From NCBI RefSeq assembly GCF_030814415.1, contig NZ_JAUSVB010000004.1, positions 1 through 64,000 on the forward strand: DNA of 64,000 bases, given 5' to 3'. The notes under the pieces are model-generated. The model saw only the letters and a list, made by a program, of their open reading frames with translations, did not search any database and was not told the DNA's origin. The translations under genes and the position numbers were made by a program. Below are positions 1 to 8,494 of the stretch, one piece after another. How positions within the stretch are numbered: the stretch's first letter is position 1; each line of letters starts with the position of its first letter. This DNA is from Cellulomonas humilata. GTDB lineage: Bacteria > Actinomycetota > Actinomycetes > Actinomycetales > Cellulomonadaceae.

Positions 1-129
<129 letters not shown>

Positions 130-163
130 TGCGTCATGTCTGCACCATGGAAGGATGCCGCTC

Positions 164-1354
164 ATGCTGCGTTGGTTGACCTCCGGTGAGTCCCATGGCC
201 CGGCGCTCGTCGGCATCCTCGAGGGCCTCCCGGCCGACGTCGAGGTGCAGAGCTCGGACATCCAGGAGGCGCTGGCCCGTCGGCGCCTCGGCTACGGCCG
301 GGGTGCGCGGATGAAGTTCGAGCAGGACGAGGTCCGGCTCCTCGGCGGCGTGCGGCACGGGCGCACCCAGGGTGGGCCCGTGGCGATCGAGATCGGCAAC
401 ACCGAGTGGCCCAAGTGGGTCGACGTCATGTCCTCGGACCCCGTGGAGGACCCCGACGTGCTGCTGCGGGCGCGCAACGCCCCGCTCACCCGTCCGCGCC
501 CCGGGCACGCCGACCTCGTGGGGATGCGCAAGTACGCCTTCGACGACGCCCGGCCCGTCCTGGAGCGCGCCAGCGCCCGCGAGACGGCCACGCGCGTGGC
601 GCTCGGCACGGTCGCGGCCCGGTTCCTCGAGCAGGCGGCCGGCGTCCGGCTGGTGTCGCACGTGGTGAGCATCGGACCGGTGTTCGCCCCGGAGGACGCC
701 GCGATCCCGACGCCCGACGACACGGCGGCGCTCGACGCCGACCCCGTGCGCTGCTTCGACGCGGCCACGTCGGCGGCGATGGTCGCGGAGATCGACCAGT
801 GCCACAAGGACGGCGACACGCTCGGCGGCGTGGTCGAGGTGCTCGCGTACGGGCTGCCCTCCGGGCTCGGGTCGTACGTGCACTCCGACCGTCGGCTCGA
901 CGGTCTGCTCGCGGCCGCGCTCATGGGCATCCAGGCCATCAAGGGCGTCGAGGTGGGGGACGGGTTCCGTACCGCCGCCCGGCGCGGGTCGCAGGCGCAC
1001 GACGAGATCGAACGCGACGGTTCCGGCCGGATCGTGCGTCGGACCAACCGCGCGGGCGGGCTCGAGGGCGGGATGACGAACGGCGAGATCCTGCGGGTGC
1101 GTGCGGCGATGAAGCCGATCTCCACCGTGCCGCGGGCGCTCGACACGGTCGACACCGCGACGGGCGAGGCCACCAAGGCGCAGCACCAGCGCTCGGACGT
1201 GTGCGCCGTGCCGCCGGCCGCTGTCGTCGCGGAGGCGATGGTCGCGCTCGTGCTGGCCGACGCGCTGCTGGCCAAGACGGGTGGCGACTCGGTGGGCGAG
1301 GTCCGCCGCAACCTCGAGGCGTACGTCGCGTCGATCCCGGACCTGCTCGCGTGA
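164..1354 (+). CDS. aroC: Chorismate synthase
   Basis: Makes chorismate from 5-enolpyruvylshikimate-3-phosphate using reduced FMN, the last step of the shikimate pathway, in the cytoplasm. The 396-residue protein has the family's usual length. It shows the N-terminal SGESHGPAL signature (about residues 7-15), the arginine-rich [12 protein letters not shown] segment (39-50) and the C-terminal RSDVCAVP motif. An in-frame ATG lies nine bases upstream at 155, but GGAAGG at 149-154 abuts it, whereas the same sequence sits at ideal distance from 164, where the protein begins MLRWLT like its homologues. It is the first gene of aroC-aroK-aroB; its stop overlaps the aroK start by GTGA. The promoter is not visible because the sequence upstream of 130 is unreliable. 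Confidence 0.97.
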   Translation: MLRWLTSGESHGPALVGILEGLPADVEVQSSDIQEALARRRLGYGRGARMKFEQDEVRLLGGVRHGRTQGGPVAIEIGNTEWPKWVDVMSSDPVEDPDVLLRARNAPLTRPRPGHADLVGMRKYAFDDARPVLERASARETATRVALGTVAARFLEQAAGVRLVSHVVSIGPVFAPEDAAIPTPDDTAALDADPVRCFDAATSAAMVAEIDQCHKDGDTLGGVVEVLAYGLPSGLGSYVHSDRRLDGLLAAALMGIQAIKGVEVGDGFRTAARRGSQAHDEIERDGSGRIVRRTNRAGGLEGGMTNGEILRVRAAMKPISTVPRALDTVDTATGEATKAQHQRSDVCAVPPAAVVAEAMVALVLADALLAKTGGDSVGEVRRNLEAYVASIPDLLA

Positions 1355-1908
1355 GCACGACGCCAGGCCCGCGCATCGTCCTGGTCGGTCCTCCCGGCTC
1401 CGGCAAGTCGACCGTGGCGCTCGCCCTGGGGGAGCGCTGGCAGCTCGCCGTGCGGGACACCGACTCCGACGTCGAGGCCACGGCCGGCAAGGCGATCGCC
1501 GAGATCTTCGTGGCGGACGGCGAGCCCGTGTTCCGGGCGCTGGAGCGCGACGCGGTCCGGGTCGCCCTGGAGGAGCACGACGGCGTGCTCGCCCTGGGCG
1601 GGGGAGCGGTGCTCGACGAGACCACGCAGGAGCTCCTGACCGCCTACGGCGCCGAGGGCGGGACGGTCGTGTTCCTCGACGTGACGCTGGCGCACGCCGC
1701 CCCGCGCGTCGGGTTCAACCAGGCGCGGCCGCTGCTGCTGGGCAACCCGCGCGCACAGTGGCAGGCGCTGATGGAGGCCCGTCGGCCCGTGTACGAGCGC
1801 CTGGCCACCGTGCGGGTGCTCACCGATGGCCACCGCCCGGCCGACGTGGCCGAGCTGATCGAGCAGGAGCTCGCGGTCCTGCGCCGCGGCGAAGGGAACC
1901 CGTCATGA
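1351..1908 (+). CDS. aroK: Shikimate kinase
   Basis: Phosphorylates shikimate at the 3-hydroxyl with ATP in the cytoplasm. The 185-residue protein has a Walker A loop GPPGSGKST (about residues 13-21), the DTDSDVE shikimate/magnesium-binding segment after strand 2, the GGGAV substrate loop, and a lid arginine in NQARPLL. The GTG start at 1351 overlaps the aroC stop by four bases and the gene ends in an ATGA overlap with aroB, so translation is probably coupled through all three genes. Somewhat longer than the roughly 170-residue single-domain enzymes, with the extra length at the C-terminus. Confidence 0.96.
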   Translation: MSTTPGPRIVLVGPPGSGKSTVALALGERWQLAVRDTDSDVEATAGKAIAEIFVADGEPVFRALERDAVRVALEEHDGVLALGGGAVLDETTQELLTAYGAEGGTVVFLDVTLAHAAPRVGFNQARPLLLGNPRAQWQALMEARRPVYERLATVRVLTDGHRPADVAELIEQELAVLRRGEGNPS

Positions 1909-3029
1909 CCGACACCCGTACCGTCCGCGTCCACGGGGACCAGCCGTACGACGTCGTCATCGGCCGGAACCTGCTGGCCGCCCTGCCCGACCTCGTCGGT
2001 CCCGACGTGCGACGGGTGCTCGTCGTGCACCCGTCCGCCCTGGCGACCACCGCCGACACCGTCCGCGAGGACCTGCGCGCCCACGGCTACGAGGCGTTCA
2101 TCGCCGAGGTCCCGGACGCCGAGGAGGCCAAGACCGCGCAGGTCGCGGCGTTCCTCTGGCAGGTCCTCGGCCAGGCGGACTTCACGCGCACCGACGCGAT
2201 CGTCGCCGTCGGCGGGGGTGCGACGACGGACCTCGGCGGGTTCGTCGCCGCCACGTGGCTGCGCGGGATCCGGGTGGTGCAGGTGCCGACGACGCTGCTC
2301 GCGATGGTCGACGCGGCGGTCGGCGGCAAGACCGGCATCAACACGGCCGAGGGCAAGAACCTCGTCGGCGCCTTCCACCCCCCGGCGGGCGTGCTCTGCG
2401 ACCTCGCCGCGCTCGAGTCGATGTCGAAGCACGACTTCGTCGCGGGCCTCGCCGAGGTGGTGAAGTGCGGCTTCATCGCCGACCCGCGGATCCTCGAGCT
2501 CGTCGAGGCGAACACCGCGGTCCTGACCGACCCCGTCGCGGCCGCGTCGTCGCCCGTGCTGCTGGAGCTCGTCGAGCGCGCGGTCGCCGTGAAGGCACGG
2601 GTCGTGGGGGAGGACCTGCGCGAGGGCGGGCTGCGCGAGATCCTCAACTACGGCCACACGTTCGCCCACGCGATCGAGCACGTCGAGCGGTTCCAGTGGC
2701 GGCACGGGGCAGCGGTGTCCGTCGGCATGGTCTACGTCGCGGAGCTCGCCCGGCTGGCCGGGCGGCTGTCCGACGAGGTCGTCGACCGGCACCGCTCGAT
2801 CCTCACCTCGCTCGGGCTGCCCGTCACCTATCGCGGGGACCGCTGGGACCGGCTGCTGGCGGCCATGCGGCGGGACAAGAAGACGCGCGGCGACCTGCTG
2901 CGGTTCGTGGTGCTCGAGGACATCGGCAAGCCCGTCCGGCTCGAGGGTCCCGACCCGGCGCTGCTCGCCGCCGCGTACGCGGAGCTCAGCGAGGGCGCAC
3001 CGGCCCCGTCGCGCGCGATCTCCCTCTGA
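1905..3029 (+). CDS. aroB: 3-dehydroquinate synthase
   Basis: Converts DAHP to 3-dehydroquinate, the second step of the shikimate pathway, using NAD and a divalent metal. The 374-residue protein has the dinucleotide-binding [12 protein letters not shown] motif, the [19 protein letters not shown] block, and the metal ligands expected from [16 protein letters not shown] and [15 protein letters not shown] at 1891-1896 lies at good distance from the ATG, which overlaps the aroK stop (ATGA). It is followed by 30 bases before aroQ, which has its own -10 element. Confidence 0.97.
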   Translation: MTDTRTVRVHGDQPYDVVIGRNLLAALPDLVGPDVRRVLVVHPSALATTADTVREDLRAHGYEAFIAEVPDAEEAKTAQVAAFLWQVLGQADFTRTDAIVAVGGGATTDLGGFVAATWLRGIRVVQVPTTLLAMVDAAVGGKTGINTAEGKNLVGAFHPPAGVLCDLAALESMSKHDFVAGLAEVVKCGFIADPRILELVEANTAVLTDPVAAASSPVLLELVERAVAVKARVVGEDLREGGLREILNYGHTFAHAIEHVERFQWRHGAAVSVGMVYVAELARLAGRLSDEVVDRHRSILTSLGLPVTYRGDRWDRLLAAMRRDKKTRGDLLRFVVLEDIGKPVRLEGPDPALLAAAYAELSEGAPAPSRAISL

Positions 3030-3046
3030 CCACCACAGCCGTCACC

Positions 3047-3052
3047 TAGGCT
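3047..3052 (+). promoter_or_regulatory. -10 element for leaderless aroQ
   Basis: TAGGCT ends seven bases before the aroQ ATG, placing the expected transcription start on the A of the start codon. There is no Shine-Dalgarno sequence between them. No clear -35 is visible. aroQ can therefore be transcribed independently of aroCKB as a leaderless message. Confidence 0.55.
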
Positions 3053-3059
3053 TCCCGAC

Positions 3060-3500
3060 ATGACGCGAGTGCTGGTGCTCAACGGTCCCAACCTGGGTCG
3101 GCTGGGGGTGCGCGAGCCCGAGGTCTACGGTTCGGCGACGCACGCCGACCTGGCTGAGGCGGTCGGTGCCTGGGCCGCCGAGCTGGGTCTCGACGTCGAG
3201 GTGCGCCAGACCGATGACGAGTCCGTGCTGGTGGGGTGGCTGCACGAGGCCGTGGACACGCGCGCCCACGTCGCGCTCAACCCCGCCGCGTTCACGCACT
3301 ACTCCTACGCGCTGCGCGACGCCGCGGCGCAGGTCACCCACGCCGGCCTCGTGCTGGTCGAGGTGCACCTGTCCAACCCGTACGCCCGCGAGTCGTTCCG
3401 GCACGTGTCCGTCATCGGGCCGATCGCGACGGGCACCGTCGCCGGCTTCGGCGTCCTCGGCTACCGCCTGGCGCTGGAGGCTGTCGCAGCTCGCCTGTGA
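3060..3500 (+). CDS. aroQ: Type II 3-dehydroquinate dehydratase
   Basis: Dehydrates 3-dehydroquinate to 3-dehydroshikimate by the type II (dodecameric, anti-elimination) route. The 146-residue length is typical. It starts with the family signature [11 protein letters not shown] followed by REPEVYG with the catalytic tyrosine, has the NPAAFTHYS substrate loop, and HLSNPYARE followed by FRHVS with the catalytic histidine. Its clustering with aroC, aroK and aroB fits the pathway. The start codon is placed by the leaderless -10 at 3047. Confidence 0.96.
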   Translation: MTRVLVLNGPNLGRLGVREPEVYGSATHADLAEAVGAWAAELGLDVEVRQTDDESVLVGWLHEAVDTRAHVALNPAAFTHYSYALRDAAAQVTHAGLVLVEVHLSNPYARESFRHVSVIGPIATGTVAGFGVLGYRLALEAVAARL

Positions 3501-3522
3501 CAGTGCCGCGGTTCTCGCACGG

Positions 3523-3528
3523 TACGAT
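3523..3528 (+). promoter_or_regulatory. Possible -10 element for efp
   Basis: TACGAT lies about 95 bases upstream of the efp start. A GTGACA resembling a -35 is at 3497-3502, but the spacer is about 20 bases, longer than ideal. The 123-base gap after aroQ supports a separate efp promoter somewhere here. Confidence 0.35.
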
Positions 3529-3623
3529 GGTCGGCGGTCTGCGGCCGTAGATGCCGCGCACGCCCTCCGGGGCCGCGCCCGCGCGCGGACCGCACAGAAC
3601 TCACTCGACAGGAAGCGACGATC

Positions 3624-4187
3624 GTGGCGACCACCAACGACCTCAAGAACGGCACCGTGCTGAAGATCGACGGCCAGCTGTGGACCGTGATCGAGTTCCA
3701 GCACGTCAAGCCCGGCAAGGGTGGCGCGTTCGTCCGCACCAAGCTGAAGAACGTCCTGTCCGGCAAGGTCGTCGACCGTACGTTCAACGCCGGCCTGAAG
3801 GTCGAGACGGCGAACGTCGACAAGCGCGACATGCAGTACCTGTACAAGGACGGCACGGACTTCGTGTTCATGGACACGGACAACTACGACCAGATCCACA
3901 TCTCGGAGGTCACGGTCGGCGACGTCGCCAACTTCCTCCTCGAGAACCAGAGCGCGATGGTCGCGACGAACGAGGGCGTGCCGCTGTACGTCGAGCTGCC
4001 GCCGTCGGTGATCCTCGAGGTCACCTACACCGAGCCGGGCCTGCAGGGCGACCGCTCGTCCGCCGGCACCAAGCCCGCGACGCTGGAGACCGGTTACGAG
4101 ATCCAGGTCCCGCTGTTCCTCGAGGCCAACACGAAGGTCAAGGTGGACACCCGCGACGGGAGCTACCTCGGCCGTGTGAACGACTGA
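3624..4187 (+). CDS. efp: Elongation factor P
   Basis: Binds ribosomes stalled at polyproline stretches and promotes peptide-bond formation. The 187-residue protein has the three-beta-barrel EF-P layout: an N-terminal KOW-like domain with the loop KPGKGGAF, where Lys32 occupies the position of the tip lysine, then two OB-type domains ending in [10 protein letters not shown]. The GTG start is preceded by GGAAGCGACG. No modification genes of the EpmAB type occur nearby, which agrees with the unmodified lysine reported in other actinobacteria, although this window alone cannot prove it. nusB follows after one base, so the two are probably cotranscribed. Confidence 0.97.
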   Translation: MATTNDLKNGTVLKIDGQLWTVIEFQHVKPGKGGAFVRTKLKNVLSGKVVDRTFNAGLKVETANVDKRDMQYLYKDGTDFVFMDTDNYDQIHISEVTVGDVANFLLENQSAMVATNEGVPLYVELPPSVILEVTYTEPGLQGDRSSAGTKPATLETGYEIQVPLFLEANTKVKVDTRDGSYLGRVND

Positions 4188-4188
4188 G

Positions 4189-4605
4189 GTGGGCGCTCGC
4201 TCCAAGGCCCGCAAGCGGGCCCTCGACGTCCTCTTCGAGGCGGACCAGCGGGGGATCGACCCGGTCGGCCTGCTGGCCGACCGCATCGCCGAGCCCGGTA
4301 CCGAGGCGTCGCTGCCGCAGTACTCCGTCGACCTGGTCGAAGGAGTGATCGCCGAGCAGGACCGCATCGACGAGCTGCTCGCGACACACGCCCACGGCTG
4401 GACCATCGACCGCATGCCCGCCGTCGACCGCGCCCTGCTGCGCCTCGGCACGTGGGAGATCCTCTTCAACGACGACGTGCCCGACGCCGTGGCGGTGGAC
4501 GAGGCCGTCGAGCTCGCACGGTCGCTCTCCACGGACGAGTCCCCGCAGTTCGTCAACGGGCTTCTCGGACGCATCGTCGACCTGAAGCCGACGCTGCTCG
4601 CCTGA
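4189..4605 (+). CDS. nusB: Transcription antitermination factor NusB
   Basis: An all-helical RNA-binding factor that works with NusE (S10) in rRNA antitermination complexes. The 138-residue protein opens with GARSKARKRALDVLFEAD, the arginine-rich helix-1 signature, and has the conserved C-terminal block PQFVNGLLGRI. GTG at 4189 begins one base after the efp stop. A strong hairpin 9 bases downstream ends the transcript. efp-nusB is a conserved pair in actinobacteria. Confidence 0.96.
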   Translation: MGARSKARKRALDVLFEADQRGIDPVGLLADRIAEPGTEASLPQYSVDLVEGVIAEQDRIDELLATHAHGWTIDRMPAVDRALLRLGTWEILFNDDVPDAVAVDEAVELARSLSTDESPQFVNGLLGRIVDLKPTLLA

Positions 4606-4613
4606 CGTCCCGA

Positions 4614-4650
4614 CGACGCCCGCGCCCCGCCCGACGGTGCGCGGGCGTCG
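4614..4650 (+). terminator. Terminator hairpin after nusB
   Basis: A perfect 12-bp inverted repeat (4614-4625 with 4639-4650) and a 13-base loop begins nine bases after the nusB stop. There is no U-tract, as is common for high-GC actinobacterial terminators. It marks the end of the aro-efp-nusB block. Confidence 0.75.
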
Positions 4651-4779
4651 TTGCGTCCGGGCACGGGCGGATGGTCCGGTTCGCGTCCTCAGCCGCCGTC
4701 CGGGTGATCGTCGGTGCAAGCGCGCAGGCGAAGGTGCAGGTCGTGGGCGCGAGCCCGCTGAAACGCAGACTGCAAGTTG

Positions 4780-4819
4780 CTGCAAGACGTTGCGTACGTG
4801 TCGGTGGCGCGCCTAGCGT
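4780..4819 (+). promoter_or_regulatory. Promoter with possible LacI-type operator upstream of the binding protein
   Basis: TTGCGT (4790-4795) and TAGCGT (4814-4819) form a promoter with an 18-base spacer and a leader of about 50 bases. The imperfect palindrome TGCAAGACGTTGCG (4781-4794) overlaps the -35 and resembles LacI-family operators found in front of actinobacterial sugar-uptake genes. A second TGCAAG lies exactly ten bases upstream at 4771. The regulator is not encoded nearby. Confidence 0.45.
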
Positions 4820-4874
4820 CGGCACGCGACGGCCCGACGACGGGTCGTCACCCACCGAACTCCCGGAGTGCCCG

Positions 4875-6107
4875 ATGCACCGTCGCATCCGTCCCCTCGC
4901 TCTCGTCGCCCTCCTCCTGCCGCTCAGCGCCTGCACCGCGGCCGCGCAGGACCCCCTGCAGGCCACCCCGGAGATCACCGTGTGGGCGGACGAGTCGCGG
5001 ACCGCAGGGCTCGAGCGGCTCGGGGAGCAGTACACGGCCGAGACCGGGGTCGCCGTCCACGTCGTCGGCCGGGACAACGAGACGATCCGCGACGAGTACG
5101 CGCAGGCTGTCGACCGTCGGACGGGACCGGACGTCCTCGTCGGTGCGCACGACTGGCTCGGGCAGCTCGTCTCCGCGGGCACGGTGCTGGCGATCGACCT
5201 CCCGGACCCGGCCGCGTTCGTTCCCGTCGCGGTCGAGGCCATGGCCTACGACCACGTCACGTACGGCGTCCCGCTGTCGACCGAGAACGTGGCGCTCGTG
5301 CGCAACGACGCCCTCGCCTCCACCACGCCGACCGACTTCGACGGCCTGGTCGCCCAGGGAGAGGAGCTGGTCCGCCGCGGCGTCGCCGCGTACCCGGTCC
5401 TGGTGCAGCAGACCGAGGCGTCGAGCGACCCGTACCACCTGTACCCGCTGCAGACCTCGTTCGGTGCGCCGGTGTTCGCCACCAACGAGGACGGCTCGTA
5501 CTCGGACCAGCTGGCGCTCGGCGGCGACGCCGGCCACGCGTACGCGGACTACCTCGCCGCGCTGGGGGAGAAGGGCGTGCTGAGCCCGACGGTCACCGCG
5601 GACGTCGCGAAGGCGGCGTTCCTGGCGGGTCAGTCGCCGTACATCATCACCGGTCCGTGGAACACCGGGGAGTTCGTGGAGGCAGGCCTCCAGATCAGCG
5701 TGCTCCCGGTACCGCCCGCCGGCCCGCTGCCCTCGCAGCCGTTCGTGGGCGTCCAGGGCGCCTTCGTCAACAGCGGGAGCCTGCACGCGGCGGACGCCAC
5801 CGACTTCGTCACGCGGTTCCTGACCACCCCGGAGGCGCAGGTCGCGCTCTACGAGGAGAGCGGTCGCGCACCCGCCCTGCGTGCCGCCGTCGAGCAGATC
5901 ACCGACGACGCCGTGGTCCGGGGCTTCTCGGCCGCCGGGGCGGACGGTGCGCCGATGCCGTCGATCCCGCAGATGGCCGTCGTCTGGACCTTCTGGGGAG
6001 GGTCGGAGCACCTGGTCATCTCACGCAGCGGTGAGCCGCACCAGCTCTGGGACGACATGGTGTCGATCATCTCGACTGCCATCGCCCCGGAGGCGCTCCA
6101 GCCGTAG
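4875..6107 (+). CDS. Extracellular solute-binding lipoprotein (maltose/oligosaccharide type)
   Basis: Predicted substrate-binding component of an ABC sugar importer, anchored outside the membrane. The 410-residue protein starts with a short positively charged segment, a hydrophobic stretch and the lipobox LSAC (cleavage before a cysteine near residue 19). The mature part begins with ITVWAD, the usual opening of MalE-like binding proteins, and later contains YGVPLSTENVALVRND and the ITGPWNTGEF segment typical of the family. GGAG at 4865-4868 supports the ATG. No permease or ATPase gene is adjacent, so it is an orphan that must share a transporter encoded elsewhere. The ligand is not determinable here; the upstream operator suggests carbohydrate control. 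Confidence 0.85.
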   Translation: MHRRIRPLALVALLLPLSACTAAAQDPLQATPEITVWADESRTAGLERLGEQYTAETGVAVHVVGRDNETIRDEYAQAVDRRTGPDVLVGAHDWLGQLVSAGTVLAIDLPDPAAFVPVAVEAMAYDHVTYGVPLSTENVALVRNDALASTTPTDFDGLVAQGEELVRRGVAAYPVLVQQTEASSDPYHLYPLQTSFGAPVFATNEDGSYSDQLALGGDAGHAYADYLAALGEKGVLSPTVTADVAKAAFLAGQSPYIITGPWNTGEFVEAGLQISVLPVPPAGPLPSQPFVGVQGAFVNSGSLHAADATDFVTRFLTTPEAQVALYEESGRAPALRAAVEQITDDAVVRGFSAAGADGAPMPSIPQMAVVWTFWGGSEHLVISRSGEPHQLWDDMVSIISTAIAPEALQP

Positions 6108-6115
6108 AGCGACCG

Positions 6116-8413
6116 TCAGCCGCGTCGCCGTACCGTCGCCAGCCGCGAACCGTCGCGGCTGGCGTTCGGCGTCGGTACCCCGATCGCCCGCAGGGGTCGC
6201 GCCCGCTCGGGCACGATCGCGGTCGCGCCGGTCACCGGCCGCGGTCCACGGACCGGAAGGTTGGGTGCGGCCCGGCCGAGGAAGTTGCCCTGGACGCGGG
6301 TCACGCCCATCTCGGCGAGCGCCGTGAGCTGGTGCGGGGTCTCGACACCCTCCGCGACGACCGCGAGGCCGTGGGTGCTCGCCAGCGCGACGATCGCCCG
6401 GACGACACCCCGGCCGCGCTCGGTGCCCATGTCGCGCACGAACGACCGGTCGATCTTCAGCTCGTCGACGGGGAGGCGGGCGATGCGGGCCAGCGAGCTG
6501 TAGCCGGTCCCGAAGTCGTCGACGGCGATCCGTGCGCCACGGGCCCGCAGCTCCGACAGCACGGGGACGGCCGACGAGGTCTGGACCAGCGCGCTCTCGG
6601 TGATCTCCAGCGTGAGGTGCTCCCAGAACGCGTCGCCCCAGGCGGTCTCGATCTGCTCGAGCGCGTCCGGCTCCGCCAGCTGCCGCGCCGCGATGTTGAC
6701 CGAGACGGGCATCTGGAAGCGCTCCAGGGCGCGACGGGCCTGCCGGAGTATGTCGAGGCCGATGGGCACGATGAGCCCGGACTCCTCGGCGAGCTCCAGC
6801 CAGTCGGCGGGCAGGATCAGGTGGCCGTGGTGGTCCCAGCGTGCGAGCGCCTCGACCTGGACGATCTCGAGGGTCTCCGCGTCGACGATCGGCTGGAAGT
6901 ACGCGGTGAAGTGCCCCTCGGCGACAGCCTCCTCGAGCGCCGCGCGCTGGTGCCGCTCGGCCTCGACGCGGCGCCGCAGCGCCCGGTCGAAGACGCGGAA
7001 CCCGGACCGCGAGCGCTTGGCCTCGAGCATGGCCGTGTCCGCGTGCCGGACCAGCGCGTCGGCGTCGACGACGTCGCCGGGCAGCCAGGTCGCGACGCCC
7101 ACGGTGAGGCGCGCGGGTCGGCTTCCGCCGTTGCGGTCGATGAACCCTTCGCGGATGGACCGGGCGATGACGACCAGGTCGACGTCCTGGGGTGCCCGGG
7201 CGAGGACGATGACGAACTCGTCGCCGCCGACCCGTCCGACGTAGGAGTCGTACTCGGTGAGCGCGTGCCGCAGGTAGTCGGACACCCGGACGAGGAGCGC
7301 GTCGCCGTGGGCGTGCCCGAAGGAGTCGTTGACGCGCTTGAACCCGTCGAGGTCGCAGTAGATGAGCGACACGCGGGTGCGCTCGACGTTCGCCCGCTCG
7401 AGCATCGCCAGGAGGTGCTCCTCGACCGCACGCCGGTTCGGCAGGCGGGTCAAGGGGTCGGCGAACGCCGTCACGTGCAGCCGTTCGCTCAGCTGGTAGC
7501 GCTCGGCGGCGGCGGACACGATCTGCGCCAGGTCGATGAGGAAGGTGCGGGCCTGCGGGGAGTGCTCGACCTTGTCCGACGAGAAGAGCTCGGTGACGAA
7601 GCGGTCGCGGGCGATCGGGCGCAGCGAACCCTCGATGCTCGGGTCACGCAGGATGATTCGAGCCTCGTCCCGGGCGGTGAGCAGCAGCCCGTCGGCGTCC
7701 TTGACGAACCACGCCGAGTTGGCCAGGCGGGCCAGGGCGTCGCGCATGCGGTTCTGCCGCGCCGCGGCGTCCTGCGCGTCCCGGAGCCGGTTGAGCGCGA
7801 GCACCTCGATGCCGACGGCCATCGGGATGGCCCACAGCGCCCCGAACATGGCGCCCAGGGTGTGGTCGTGGACGATCACGCCCGCCGTGAAGATCGCCAG
7901 CGACTCGGCACCGGCGACGACCAGGAGGGAACCGAACGCGGTGAGCTGGGTCCGGCCGACGGCGACGACGACGTACGACACGACGACCGCGGTCGGGATG
8001 AGCAGGAGGGCGGCGGCGAGGACGTCGGCGTCGGCGATGTACCGGTCGACCGGCACCCACCACAGGCCGGCACGCGCGAGGAAGAGGGCGATCGACGCCC
8101 AGAGCCAGTAGCGGATCTTCGGGCCGCCCGCGATCGCCCGCGTGGTGGGGATCGCCATGACCAGGAAGGCGGCCACGAGCTGGGCATGGACGAAGACGAG
8201 CACGTCTCGCACGGAGCCCGGCGTCGTCAGGGCGAAGAGCCCGCCGGCCAGCAGGATCAGGGACATCACGAGCGACCAGGCGAGCGACCATGCGGCGCTG
8301 GCGGGGCGGACCTCGCCGCGCCACCACACCCACTGGAGCGCGCAGAAGCCGGCGACCAGACCTGCAGCGAGCAGCTGCAGCACGGTGACCCACGCGGGAA
8401 CGGTTCCGAGCAC
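6116..8413 (-). CDS. Membrane GGDEF-EAL cyclic-di-GMP protein
   Basis: Predicted to make and/or degrade cyclic di-GMP. The N-terminal 240 residues hold about seven hydrophobic helices resembling a membrane sensor domain. An intact GGDEF motif (near residue 397) follows, then an EAL domain with EAL, the DDFGTGYSSL loop and EGVET, so both activities look possible. No RxxD inhibitory site precedes GGDEF. The start is uncertain: GTG at 8413 keeps the first helix intact and leaves room for a divergent promoter, whereas an upstream ATG at 8488 would end only six bases from the divergent symporter gene. It converges on the binding-protein gene with eight bases between stop codons; their shared hairpin lies inside this gene. 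Confidence 0.88.
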   Translation of the reverse strand: MLGTVPAWVTVLQLLAAGLVAGFCALQWVWWRGEVRPASAAWSLAWSLVMSLILLAGGLFALTTPGSVRDVLVFVHAQLVAAFLVMAIPTTRAIAGGPKIRYWLWASIALFLARAGLWWVPVDRYIADADVLAAALLLIPTAVVVSYVVVAVGRTQLTAFGSLLVVAGAESLAIFTAGVIVHDHTLGAMFGALWAIPMAVGIEVLALNRLRDAQDAAARQNRMRDALARLANSAWFVKDADGLLLTARDEARIILRDPSIEGSLRPIARDRFVTELFSSDKVEHSPQARTFLIDLAQIVSAAAERYQLSERLHVTAFADPLTRLPNRRAVEEHLLAMLERANVERTRVSLIYCDLDGFKRVNDSFGHAHGDALLVRVSDYLRHALTEYDSYVGRVGGDEFVIVLARAPQDVDLVVIARSIREGFIDRNGGSRPARLTVGVATWLPGDVVDADALVRHADTAMLEAKRSRSGFRVFDRALRRRVEAERHQRAALEEAVAEGHFTAYFQPIVDAETLEIVQVEALARWDHHGHLILPADWLELAEESGLIVPIGLDILRQARRALERFQMPVSVNIAARQLAEPDALEQIETAWGDAFWEHLTLEITESALVQTSSAVPVLSELRARGARIAVDDFGTGYSSLARIARLPVDELKIDRSFVRDMGTERGRGVVRAIVALASTHGLAVVAEGVETPHQLTALAEMGVTRVQGNFLGRAAPNLPVRGPRPVTGATAIVPERARPLRAIGVPTPNASRDGSRLATVRRRG
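6137..6164. terminator. Hairpin inside the 3' end of the GGDEF-EAL gene
   Basis: A perfect 12-bp inverted repeat (6137-6148 with 6153-6164) and loop ACCG lies 30 bases beyond the binding-protein stop. It is also within the last 17 codons of the convergent GGDEF-EAL gene. It probably terminates plus-strand transcription and may work in both directions. Confidence 0.6.
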
Positions 8414-8494
8414 GAATGGTGAATCGTCATGTGCCTGCTCAGGGATGACGTGGCATCCGGGTGACTGGGACAACCGGGCTGTCATCATGGCGCT

